From positions 1 to 15,055 of the forward strand of contig JAITES010000207.1 of NCBI GenBank assembly GCA_031281925.1: a stretch of 15,055 nucleotides of DNA, in the 5' to 3' direction. Position numbers and translations under genes: made by a program. This document shows, in pieces, positions 1 through 6,025 of this stretch. The notes beneath the pieces were generated by a model. The model worked only from the letters and a program-made list of their open reading frames with translations, was not told the DNA's origin and ran no database searches. The stretch is from Treponema sp. (lineage in GTDB: Bacteria > Spirochaetota > Spirochaetia > Treponematales > Breznakiellaceae). Within the stretch, counting starts at the first letter, position 1. Each line of letters opens with the position of its first letter.

Positions 1-422
1 ACACCCCGTCCGATGACGCGGGCCCCCGTACTGCTGCCGTCCGCCCGTGTGCCACGCGCTTCCTGCCTCAGCGTCCAGGGATCTCCCTGCCAGAGGGAAG
101 CCTCGCCGGGCGGCACCACATCCAGGTGGCTCATGATCCAGAGACAGCCGCCGTCTGCCTTTGAAGCGCCCTTGTCCGCGGCGTCTATGGTTGCTATCAA
201 GTTAGGCCGTATTCCGTCCTTTGCCCTGCTGTCCGGAGCGTCGTGACGTTCCAGGGATGTGATACCGCGGCCTTTAAGCCAGGTTTCCAGAAATTCGCAT
301 TTTGCCAGTTCCCCTTCGCCGCCCGATTCGGGGGAGATTGCCGGATGTTTACAAAGTTCCGTCTCCAGTTCCACCGCCAGGGGAGCGGAGGCGTCTATCC
401 AGGAAAAAATTTTGTCTTTCAT
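1..422 (-). CDS. M20 family metallopeptidase, N-terminal part (runs off left edge)
   Basis: Reading the minus strand from an ATG at 422-420 gives 140 open codons to the window edge. The protein has SHLDVVPPGE around residues 98-107, with H99 and D101 in the place of the first zinc ligand and the catalytic aspartate of M20 peptidases. It continues with GDPW (113-116) and ends in GRG, the usual lead-in to the GRGxxDxKG metal site. M20 enzymes are dizinc amino- or carboxypeptidases or deacylases (dipeptidase, ArgE/DapE-like); the specificity cannot be told from this part. There is no N-terminal signal peptide, so it is probably cytoplasmic. No Shine-Dalgarno precedes the ATG, and a TATACT box lies 6 nt upstream, so the mRNA may be leaderless. 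Base use is GC-rich, like the core genes further right. Confidence 0.82.
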   Translation of the reverse strand, partial: MKDKIFSWIDASAPLAVELETELCKHPAISPESGGEGELAKCEFLETWLKGRGITSLERHDAPDSRAKDGIRPNLIATIDAADKGASKADGGCLWIMSHLDVVPPGEASLWQGDPWTLRQEARGTRADGSSTGARVIGRG

Positions 423-428
423 GAGGAT

Positions 429-457
429 AGTATAAGGCAATATACTAAAATGCAGAA
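429..457 (-). promoter_or_regulatory. Candidate promoter of the M20 peptidase gene
   Basis: On the minus strand a TATACT hexamer (434 down to 429) ends 6 nt before the ATG at 422. A weak -35-like TTCTGC lies 17 nt upstream (457-452). If the -10 call is right, transcription would begin at or next to the start codon. Confidence 0.3.
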
Positions 458-510
458 GCCCGGAAAAAGGTAATTGTTGATTTTTGTCAATACTTTCCTG
501 TCATTCGGGG

Positions 511-639
511 GCCTGCCGGCGGAACACCTGCCTGCGGGCCGGTGGCGTCGCCGGGTTTGACGCAGGCTCTGGCTTGGCCTTTCCTGTGTGACGCCAAGCC
601 CCTTCGACAGGTAACCCGCCGGCACTCCTCCACCGGCAG
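511..639. repeat. GC-rich element of nested inverted repeats (possible dispersed repeat or structured RNA)
   Basis: This GC-rich block sits between AT-rich sequences and has several perfect inverted repeats. The outer arm is TGCCGGCGG (514-522) with CCGCCGGCA (616-624). Next inside is ACCTG (526-530) with CAGGT (608-612). Two side-by-side inner hairpins follow: GCCTGCG (530-536) with CGCAGGC (561-567), and GGCTTGGC (571-578) with GCCAAGCC (593-600). CCGGCAG (633-639) can also pair with CTGCCGG (513-519) as an alternative closure. The whole can be drawn as a closed multi-branch structure. No convincing protein is encoded, although frames stay open on the minus strand. It may be a dispersed palindromic repeat, a structured RNA or the footprint of a mobile element; I cannot name a family. 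The rest of the gap 423-756 is AT-rich and shows nothing else clear. Confidence 0.5.
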
Positions 640-756
640 CAGTTATTAGAAAAACTGAAGACGCTTATCCCAAAAATGAAAAAAATAAATGCAGTGAAAA
701 CTAAAAAAATATCCGATAATATCAATGATTTAATTTTGATTTTTTGGAGGTGTTAT

Positions 757-1200
757 ATGGAAATCAATGGGGCATTTATCGTATGTATGATGATTTTTGT
801 AATCCCGTACATTACATCAATAATTATTTTTGGTAAAATTAAAAAGTATAATATTATAAAACTTTTCTGTGGCCTTACCGCTCTGGGGGCATTACTCTCA
901 GTAATATTTGCCGGTATAATATATCTTATAACAGGTGGTTCAATAAATACCAAAAATGGACCGGAATCAAGCCTTGCTCTCTCTATGTTTATCGGTATTT
1001 TAATTGGTTTTGTAACTGCATGGCTGAGCGGCTTATTTCTTATTGAAAGAGTAGGAAAAGAAAGTGCTAGGGCTGTATCATCTGATATACTAAAAAACGG
1101 ACAGAGTTATTGGGTATTACGTTTGTTACAATCATGGGCAGTTTTATTGGTTGGCTCATTGCTTAAAATACTATATAAATGGTCAAAAAAAACAAAGTAA
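757..1200 (+). CDS. Small integral membrane protein of unknown function
   Basis: I do not recognise this 147-residue protein. The start at 757 is chosen because GGAGG (746-750) lies 6 nt upstream; the frame is open further upstream (ATG at 676) but with no such site. Four hydrophobic segments are visible, near residues 5-27, 37-58, 73-97 and 118-140, separated by short basic loops, and the C-terminus is lysine-rich (KWSKKTK). That pattern suggests an inner-membrane protein of four helices. No catalytic or metal-binding motif is evident. The gene is AT-rich, unlike the core genes on either side, and together with the next genes looks like acquired accessory DNA. It is followed by 95 bp without a gene and then the DUF3795-type ORF on the same strand. 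Confidence 0.7.
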   Translation: MEINGAFIVCMMIFVIPYITSIIIFGKIKKYNIIKLFCGLTALGALLSVIFAGIIYLITGGSINTKNGPESSLALSMFIGILIGFVTAWLSGLFLIERVGKESARAVSSDILKNGQSYWVLRLLQSWAVLLVGSLLKILYKWSKKTK

Positions 1201-1295
1201 CCAATAAGTCAAAGTAAACGCCGATACTCTGACTATTTTCTGCATTTTACAAAAGATAATCTTTTGGGAGTTTTCCATACCATCCAGGGGCATTA

Positions 1296-1592
1296 GTGGA
1301 AAAATCAAAGAAAAATATCATGGAAGATAAAAGATCAACAGGTTGTTGTGGAGCAAATTGCAGCAAATGCCGCTCTTTTATTCGCAGTGTTTGTATGGGC
1401 TGTAAAGGAGGATATGATACAGGAGAAAGGCATATAAATAAGTCTCGATGTAAAATTAAATTATGTTGTTTTAGAGACAAAAAAATTGAAACATGTTCCG
1501 ATTGTTCAAAACTAAATGAATGTGAAATACTGAAGAAAAAAATTGATTCCGGTATGGAAAAACAATGGAAATTATATAAAACAGAAAAATAG
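1296..1592 (+). CDS. Cysteine-rich DUF3795-type protein
   Basis: This 98-residue protein has twelve cysteines arranged as CCGANCSKC (17-25), CMGC (33-36), C52, CC (57-58), CSDC (67-70) and C76. That is the layout of DUF3795 proteins, small cysteine-rich proteins thought to bind metal, whose role is not established. The start is taken as GTG at 1296 because AGGGG (1286-1290) is 5 nt upstream; ATG at 1323-1325 is an alternative that keeps all cysteines. The N- and C-termini are lysine-rich and there is no signal peptide, so it is probably cytoplasmic. The gene is AT-rich, like the membrane-protein gene upstream, and is followed directly by a palindromic repeat. Family assignment rests on the cysteine pattern only. 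Confidence 0.75.
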   Translation: MEKSKKNIMEDKRSTGCCGANCSKCRSFIRSVCMGCKGGYDTGERHINKSRCKIKLCCFRDKKIETCSDCSKLNECEILKKKIDSGMEKQWKLYKTEK

Positions 1593-1651
1593 TTTAAGGA
1601 ACAGAAAAATACATAAAATACGTCTTGCGGCACAAAATAACTATATTTTAT

Positions 1652-1794
1652 CAATGTCAACAAGTTAAGCAATTGAGAAACAAAAAAGATCCGCGGATTA
1701 CACAGATTAACGCGGATTTTTTGAACTACGATCTCTCCTAATCTGTGAAAATCCGTGTAATCTGCGGACAAGAATTCTTAACTTGTTGACATTG
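1652..1794. repeat. MITE-like palindromic element with 18-bp terminal inverted repeats
   Basis: The element is bounded by CAATGTCAACAAGTTAAG (1652-1669) and its exact reverse complement (1777-1794). Inside is a second, imperfect palindrome: TCCGCGGATTACACAGATT from about 1690 against AATCCGTGTAATCTGCGGA (1750-1768). A further arm, CACAGATTA (1701-1709), can pair with TAATCTGTG (1739-1747). The inner sequence has the style of the CCGCGGATTACACGGATT-type palindromes that I recall as common dispersed repeats in many bacterial genomes. It encodes no transposase. There is no clear target-site duplication; ATTTTAT occurs on both sides (1645-1651 and 1798-1804) but not at the exact right junction. 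It may be a non-autonomous mobile element, a transcription-end hairpin, or both. Confidence 0.65.
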
Positions 1795-1830
1795 CACATT
1801 TTATATTAAAATCATGCGCTTACGGTGTAG

Positions 1831-2034
1831 CAGACAAAAGAAATCATCTTATTTTCTTCAAAATATTATGACGGAACATATATTAATAAAGATGCACAAA
1901 GACAGCGCCTGAACAACTATAAACTAACAACTACAAAGTATATTATTCACTCTGATCTAAAATGGTCCTCTGGTTGGAATCTATATACACCCGGCATAAA
2001 AGATGAATTCTACACAACTATTCAAAAAAATTGA
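1831..2034 (+). pseudogene. Start-less ORF, probable remnant of an AT-rich gene
   Basis: This frame is open for 67 codons from just after a TAG (1828-1830) to TGA at 2032-2034 and has no ATG. The predicted peptide is aromatic- and lysine-rich (for example HSDLKWSSGWNLYTPG near its end) and reads like the C-terminal part of a real soluble or exported protein. I do not recognise a family. It begins 37 bp after the palindromic element, so its 5' part may have been lost or displaced when that element arrived. The alternative is that it is chance open frame in AT-rich DNA. The stretch 1593-2091 otherwise holds only the repeat. Confidence 0.35.
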
Positions 2035-2091
2035 GTTCTAGAGCTTGAAGCCGGGGTGGTTTTGAGGTAGCATGAGAGCAGGGAGCACACA

Positions 2092-2526
2092 ATGAGCACA
2101 TTTGACGAGACCATCACCCTGACCAATGCGCGTGATACCATCAACGCCAAGACCGGGCTTATCCCGCTTTCGAAGGTTCACAGCATCACGGTAGACGCTT
2201 GTGTAGACACGGGATCGTGGTTTTTGGTCCTCAACGAGGAAACCCGCGCCGCCCTGGGGCTGGAGATAACCGGAGCGGAGACCGCCACCCTTGCGGACGG
2301 CAGCACCGGGGAATACCCCGTAACCGAACCGGTGGAGTTCCGCTGGAAGGACCGCAAAAAAGCCATGAACGCCCTGGTCATCCCCGATGCCGACGAGGTG
2401 TTATTCGGGGCGCTGTGCATGGAAGCCCTTGACGTGATGGCCGACCCCGTGGAAGAGCGCCTTGTTGGCCGCCACGGCGATAAAGCTATGTATAAAGTGA
2501 AGCACGCCGGAATACGCCGCCAATAG
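2092..2526 (+). CDS. Clan AA (retropepsin-like) aspartic protease, single domain
   Basis: This 144-residue protein carries the catalytic triplet as CVDTGSWFLVL (D39-T40-G41), preceded by the usual hydrophobic beta strand. LADGS (67-71) falls where a flap would be, and LFGALCMEALDVMADP (104-119) matches the second conserved block of retropepsin-like folds. Retropepsins work as homodimers, each chain giving one aspartate, and at this length a dimer is expected here too. The physiological substrate of these small bacterial proteins is not known. A GGGAG about 8 nt upstream of the ATG supports the start. There is no signal peptide. The gene is GC-rich and marks the return to core-like composition after the AT-rich stretch. 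It converges on the ABC-F gene with a 42-bp gap. Confidence 0.8.
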   Translation: MSTFDETITLTNARDTINAKTGLIPLSKVHSITVDACVDTGSWFLVLNEETRAALGLEITGAETATLADGSTGEYPVTEPVEFRWKDRKKAMNALVIPDADEVLFGALCMEALDVMADPVEERLVGRHGDKAMYKVKHAGIRRQ

Positions 2527-2568
2527 GCGGCTTGCCACCTGCGCATAACAGGTCTATTCAGGGGTTTT

Positions 2569-4629
2569 TCAATTCTCCGCCCGCGCCGTTTCCAGTTCCT
2601 CTGCGGTCTTTTCCCAGAGCGCGGTTTTTTCTTCGATGCCGGTATTTACAAAACCGAGCTGCTTCTGCACGGATTTTGCCTTTTCGCCGGAACTGTAGAC
2701 TTCCGGTTTTGAAAGTTCCGTTTCCAGACGCCGTTTTTCACTTTCAAGATGTTCCAGATCCGACAGTAATTCTGCTTCCCGCTTTTCCAGTTTCCGCACG
2801 GCGGCCTGTTTCTGTTTCTGAATTTCCCGCTTTTCTCCTGCGGTTGGAACACGCCGGTCATTCTGCTTGATGAGGAGGCTTGAAGGGACGGGCGCGGAAT
2901 CAGCCTGGCCTGAACGGGGCGGGCTCTCCTTTTCGAAGCGGGGAGCCGGAAGCGGCTGTTTTTGTATCCGGGTAGTATTGCCGCCGGGCAAGGCCGAGTC
3001 CCCGCTGTTCAGTCTTTCCAGATAATACGCATAGTTTCCGTAAAAAAGCCGCGCAGTGGCGGGGACGCCAACGGCCGGAGAGGCAAGTTCAAGTACCTTG
3101 GTGGAGAGGGCCTCCATGAAGGAACGGTCATGGGATACAAAGATGATGGTACCGGAGAAACGCCGCAGTGTATCCAACAGAATATCCTTGGAGTGTAAAT
3201 CCAGATGGTTTGTAGGCTCGTCCAGAATGAGGAGATTGATGGGCTTAAGAAGCATTTTGAGAAGGGCAAGGCGGCTTTTTTCTCCGCCCGATAAAACAGA
3301 GATGCTCTTGTAAACATCGTCTCCCCGGAAGAGAAAGGCGCCGAGCATGTCCCGCAGTTTGGGAATAAGGTGAGTAGGCGCCTCTTGTTCTATAAAGTCT
3401 ATCACCTGTTCGGTTCCCTGCATGGCTTCTGCGGCGTCCTGGGAGAAGTAACCGGGAACAATGCCGCTGCCGAAGTCTATGGAACCCTCATAATCGGTGT
3501 CGCCTCCCGCAATGATTCTCAGGAGCGTGGTTTTTCCGGCTCCGTTCCGGCCTGCAACCACAAGACGTTCCCCCGCATCCAGGCTCAGGTCAAGGCCGGC
3601 AAGAACTTTCCTTTCACCGTAACTTTTCCCGATGCCCGACAGTGTCAACGCGACACGGCCCGAATGGGGCGGCGGCGGGAAACTTATGCTGATCTTCTTG
3701 AGGTTTTCCGGTATCTCAACCCGCTCGATTTTTTCCAGCCGTTTGATAAGTTCCTGCGCAAAGGCCGCCTTGCTGGCCTTGTAACGGAAACGGTTGATCA
3801 GGGCTTCGGTTTTGGCGATCTCTTCCTGCTGTTCCGCATAACGCTTGAGCAGGCTTTCCAGTTCCGCTTCCCTGATTCTCTCATAGCTGCTGTAGTTTCC
3901 CGCATAGCGTTTCAGCTTCCCCTGGAAGAGTTCATAGACCTCGTTTACCGTTACATCGAGAAAGTAGCGGTCATGGGATACGAGGAGGCAGCCTCCCGGG
4001 AAATCCTTAAGCCAGCTTTCAAGCCAGGTACGGGCTTCAATATCCAGATAATTGGTAGGTTCATCAAGGAGAAGTATGTCGGGACTTTCCAGCAGTACCT
4101 TTGCCAGGGCGATGCGCATCTGCCAGCCGCCCGAAAATTCCCCGGTATCCCGTTCAAGGTCTGTTCCGGCAAAGCCCAGCCCCGAAAGAACCATGGAAAT
4201 TGCCGCTTCCCGGCGGTAGTAGCCCGAATTTTCCACCGCCTCTCCCAGACGGTGGTACTCTTCCAGAAGGGACGCGGTTTTGCCTCCGTCCGCCTTTGTT
4301 TTTTCAAGCTCCCTGCCGATTCCGTCCATGACGGTAATCATGTCATGAATAGGCTCGAAGGCGGTTTCCGCCTCTTCCCGGAGGGTTTTCCCCTCATGCA
4401 CTATGCCCGACTGGGGGAGGTAGCTGACCCGCGTTCCCTTCTGCAGAGCCCTGTCCCCGCTGTCAGCGGCCAGCTTTCCCGCGAGGACTTTCATCAGTGT
4501 GGACTTCCCCGAACCGTTTGCCCCGGCGAGAGCCGCTCTGGAACCCGATGCCAGATGGAGGCTTATGTCCTTGAGAATATCCCTGTCACCGAAGGCAAGG
4601 CTTATCTGCGAAAACTGAACGAATGCCAT
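2569..4629 (-). CDS. ABC-F family ATPase (Uup/YheS-like, ribosome-associated)
   Basis: The 686-residue protein has two ABC ATPase domains and no membrane segment, which defines ABC-F. Domain 1 has Walker A GANGSGKST (36-44), signature FSGGW (165-169), Walker B ILLLDEP (185-191) and switch histidine H219. Domain 2 has GRNGAGKTT (360-368), LSGGEKS (446-452), LLILDEP (466-472) and H500. The charged linker (about 240-320) is the P-site tRNA interaction motif region, the part that enters the ribosomal exit site in family members. The C-terminal 90 residues are a lysine/glutamate-rich coiled coil, as in Uup and YheS. Known members relieve stalled ribosomes or protect them from antibiotics; which applies here cannot be told. 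AGGA 7 nt before the ATG supports the start. It is the last gene of a three-gene unit, 12 bp after the lipoprotein gene. Confidence 0.93.
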   Translation of the reverse strand: MAFVQFSQISLAFGDRDILKDISLHLASGSRAALAGANGSGKSTLMKVLAGKLAADSGDRALQKGTRVSYLPQSGIVHEGKTLREEAETAFEPIHDMITVMDGIGRELEKTKADGGKTASLLEEYHRLGEAVENSGYYRREAAISMVLSGLGFAGTDLERDTGEFSGGWQMRIALAKVLLESPDILLLDEPTNYLDIEARTWLESWLKDFPGGCLLVSHDRYFLDVTVNEVYELFQGKLKRYAGNYSSYERIREAELESLLKRYAEQQEEIAKTEALINRFRYKASKAAFAQELIKRLEKIERVEIPENLKKISISFPPPPHSGRVALTLSGIGKSYGERKVLAGLDLSLDAGERLVVAGRNGAGKTTLLRIIAGGDTDYEGSIDFGSGIVPGYFSQDAAEAMQGTEQVIDFIEQEAPTHLIPKLRDMLGAFLFRGDDVYKSISVLSGGEKSRLALLKMLLKPINLLILDEPTNHLDLHSKDILLDTLRRFSGTIIFVSHDRSFMEALSTKVLELASPAVGVPATARLFYGNYAYYLERLNSGDSALPGGNTTRIQKQPLPAPRFEKESPPRSGQADSAPVPSSLLIKQNDRRVPTAGEKREIQKQKQAAVRKLEKREAELLSDLEHLESEKRRLETELSKPEVYSSGEKAKSVQKQLGFVNTGIEEKTALWEKTAEELETARAEN

Positions 4630-4641
4630 TATAAGTCCTGC

Positions 4642-5985
4642 TCAGTCACCGGTAAAGAAATAGATTATCAGCGGAGACGCGGTACGCCGGGTGACAAGCC
4701 GGCCTTCCATGCTGCCCTCGGGAACAAATTCAAGGCGGAAGCCCTGATTTTCCAGGCTGTACATAAAGCGCGCCGTGATAAGATCGCCATTGATACTGTC
4801 AAAGTTAAGGCTAAAAGCGCCTTCGTAACGTCCCGTCAGCGAAGAAGCCAGGAAGAGATCCATGCTTATGAAGCCTGAACCGAGAGCAGCGGCGGGAATC
4901 ACCTGGGGAACGAGAAGTTCATAACCCTTCCAGTTGAATCTTCCGTCTTCGGTAAAACTTAAAGTACCGTAATTATTGCTGGTAAACTGGGGGCCCTGGG
5001 TATAAATAGTGTAGAAAAGGTGTTCCCTTCTGCTTGTTTCCTGGACGATAAGGTCATCCGTTTCCACCGGAAGGTTTACGAAAACCAGGGAGCGCATGCC
5101 TCCGCTCTCTTCGGTATACTGCACCGCAAGAACCCTGTCGGAACGGAGGGTCATCTGGAGGCTGCTTCCTTCAAAACGCCATGAACGGTTGCCGGTACTC
5201 CTGATCCCGGTGTAGGTAAAACTGCGATCCAGGTTGTAGATATTGATGCGGGCGGTTCCCGTATCCTGACCGGGGCTGAAACCCCAGTGGTTTGAGAAGG
5301 CTTCAAGATCGATGCGGCCTTCGTTTACCATGTCGCCGTACACTTCGGGAGACCAGATCTTTGTCAATACTTTTTCCAGTTCCGGATCTTCGTCCTCATG
5401 TTTTTCGGTTTCTACAACCGCCAGCGGCCCGCCTTCGTGCTCAAAGAGACGAAGCCGGTACGAGAAGCAGTAACCGGTATTGCCGTCTTCGGTCATTACC
5501 TTATACCAGCTTCCCGGCAGGGGATTCCCGTCCGCTCCGATGGCGGCGTTTCCTTCAGCCTGTTCAAGAATCTTGATGATCTCACCGCCGCGCAGACGGT
5601 AGACACGCCGGGCGCTGTTATCGGCGTTTTCCCGGATGGGAAGCCCGTCCTGGAGGTTTTCCGCATAAGTGCGGGCATATTCGGCAAAGGCCGCGGCCCT
5701 CTCTTCCGCCGCCCTTTTGCTCCTGGCAAGTTCCAGTTTTGCAAGGGGAATCTCCATCTTATCAAGGCCGCCCTTTCCGCTTCTGTAGTCCTCGGGGATG
5801 CCCACAACCCACACCTGATCGATATTGGAATGGATGTAGACCGGCAGCACCGTACCTGAAGGTATGGGAGGCTCTTCGGTAGACCAGAGAAGCACCCCAA
5901 ACCCGAGAAGTCTGGCGCAGGAAGAAAAAAGGCATGCAAGAAGCGCAAGTATGATGGAGAATAATACTGAAGGTCGCGTTTTCAT
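4642..5985 (-). CDS. Lipoprotein with bacterial SH3-like domain
   Basis: The start is set at the ATG at 5985, because it opens a typical lipoprotein signal: a basic MKTR, a hydrophobic core, then FSSC with the cysteine at residue 23. Spirochaete lipoboxes are looser than LAGC, so lipidation is likely but not certain. The mature protein (447 residues with signal) has a helical, alanine-rich region (about 80-110), then an SH3b-like stretch (about 112-182) with PIREN, GSWYKV and GNTGYC. Such domains usually bind cell-wall peptides. A longer C-terminal half rich in short beta strands follows, which I do not recognise. The gene lies 40 bp after the ligase gene and 12 bp before the ABC-F gene, all on the same strand. 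No clear ribosome-binding site is visible; the upstream GTATTCCCT is poor. Confidence 0.8.
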   Translation of the reverse strand: MKTRPSVLFSIILALLACLFSSCARLLGFGVLLWSTEEPPIPSGTVLPVYIHSNIDQVWVVGIPEDYRSGKGGLDKMEIPLAKLELARSKRAAEERAAAFAEYARTYAENLQDGLPIRENADNSARRVYRLRGGEIIKILEQAEGNAAIGADGNPLPGSWYKVMTEDGNTGYCFSYRLRLFEHEGGPLAVVETEKHEDEDPELEKVLTKIWSPEVYGDMVNEGRIDLEAFSNHWGFSPGQDTGTARINIYNLDRSFTYTGIRSTGNRSWRFEGSSLQMTLRSDRVLAVQYTEESGGMRSLVFVNLPVETDDLIVQETSRREHLFYTIYTQGPQFTSNNYGTLSFTEDGRFNWKGYELLVPQVIPAAALGSGFISMDLFLASSLTGRYEGAFSLNFDSINGDLITARFMYSLENQGFRLEFVPEGSMEGRLVTRRTASPLIIYFFTGD

Positions 5986-6025
5986 AGGGAATACTGTAAC
6001 TGTAACGCAAAAAAGGGGGAAAAGG

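Noticed and set aside
511..639. Integron attC site
   Set aside because: The nested arms resemble one in outline, but the RYYYAAC and GTTRRRY core ends are absent and there is no integrase gene.
1581..1611. Direct repeat of ACAGAAAAATA with a 20-bp period at the end of the DUF3795-type gene
   Set aside because: Short and AT-rich; chance or simple slippage is enough to explain it.
1247..1771. 174-codon open frame on the minus strand over the DUF3795-type gene and the palindromic element
   Set aside because: Its start lies in the inverted repeat and the rest mirrors a gene with a clear cysteine pattern on the other strand.
2537..2569. Possible terminator between the aspartic protease and ABC-F genes (ACCTG/CAGGT hairpin, then TTTTT)
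   Set aside because: The stem is only 5 bp and the T run is 12 bp away, so it is too weak to call.
3370..4878. 502-codon open frame on the plus strand opposite the ABC-F gene
   Set aside because: It is fully antisense to a gene with all ABC-F motifs, has no protein-like motif of its own and arises from GC-rich codon use.
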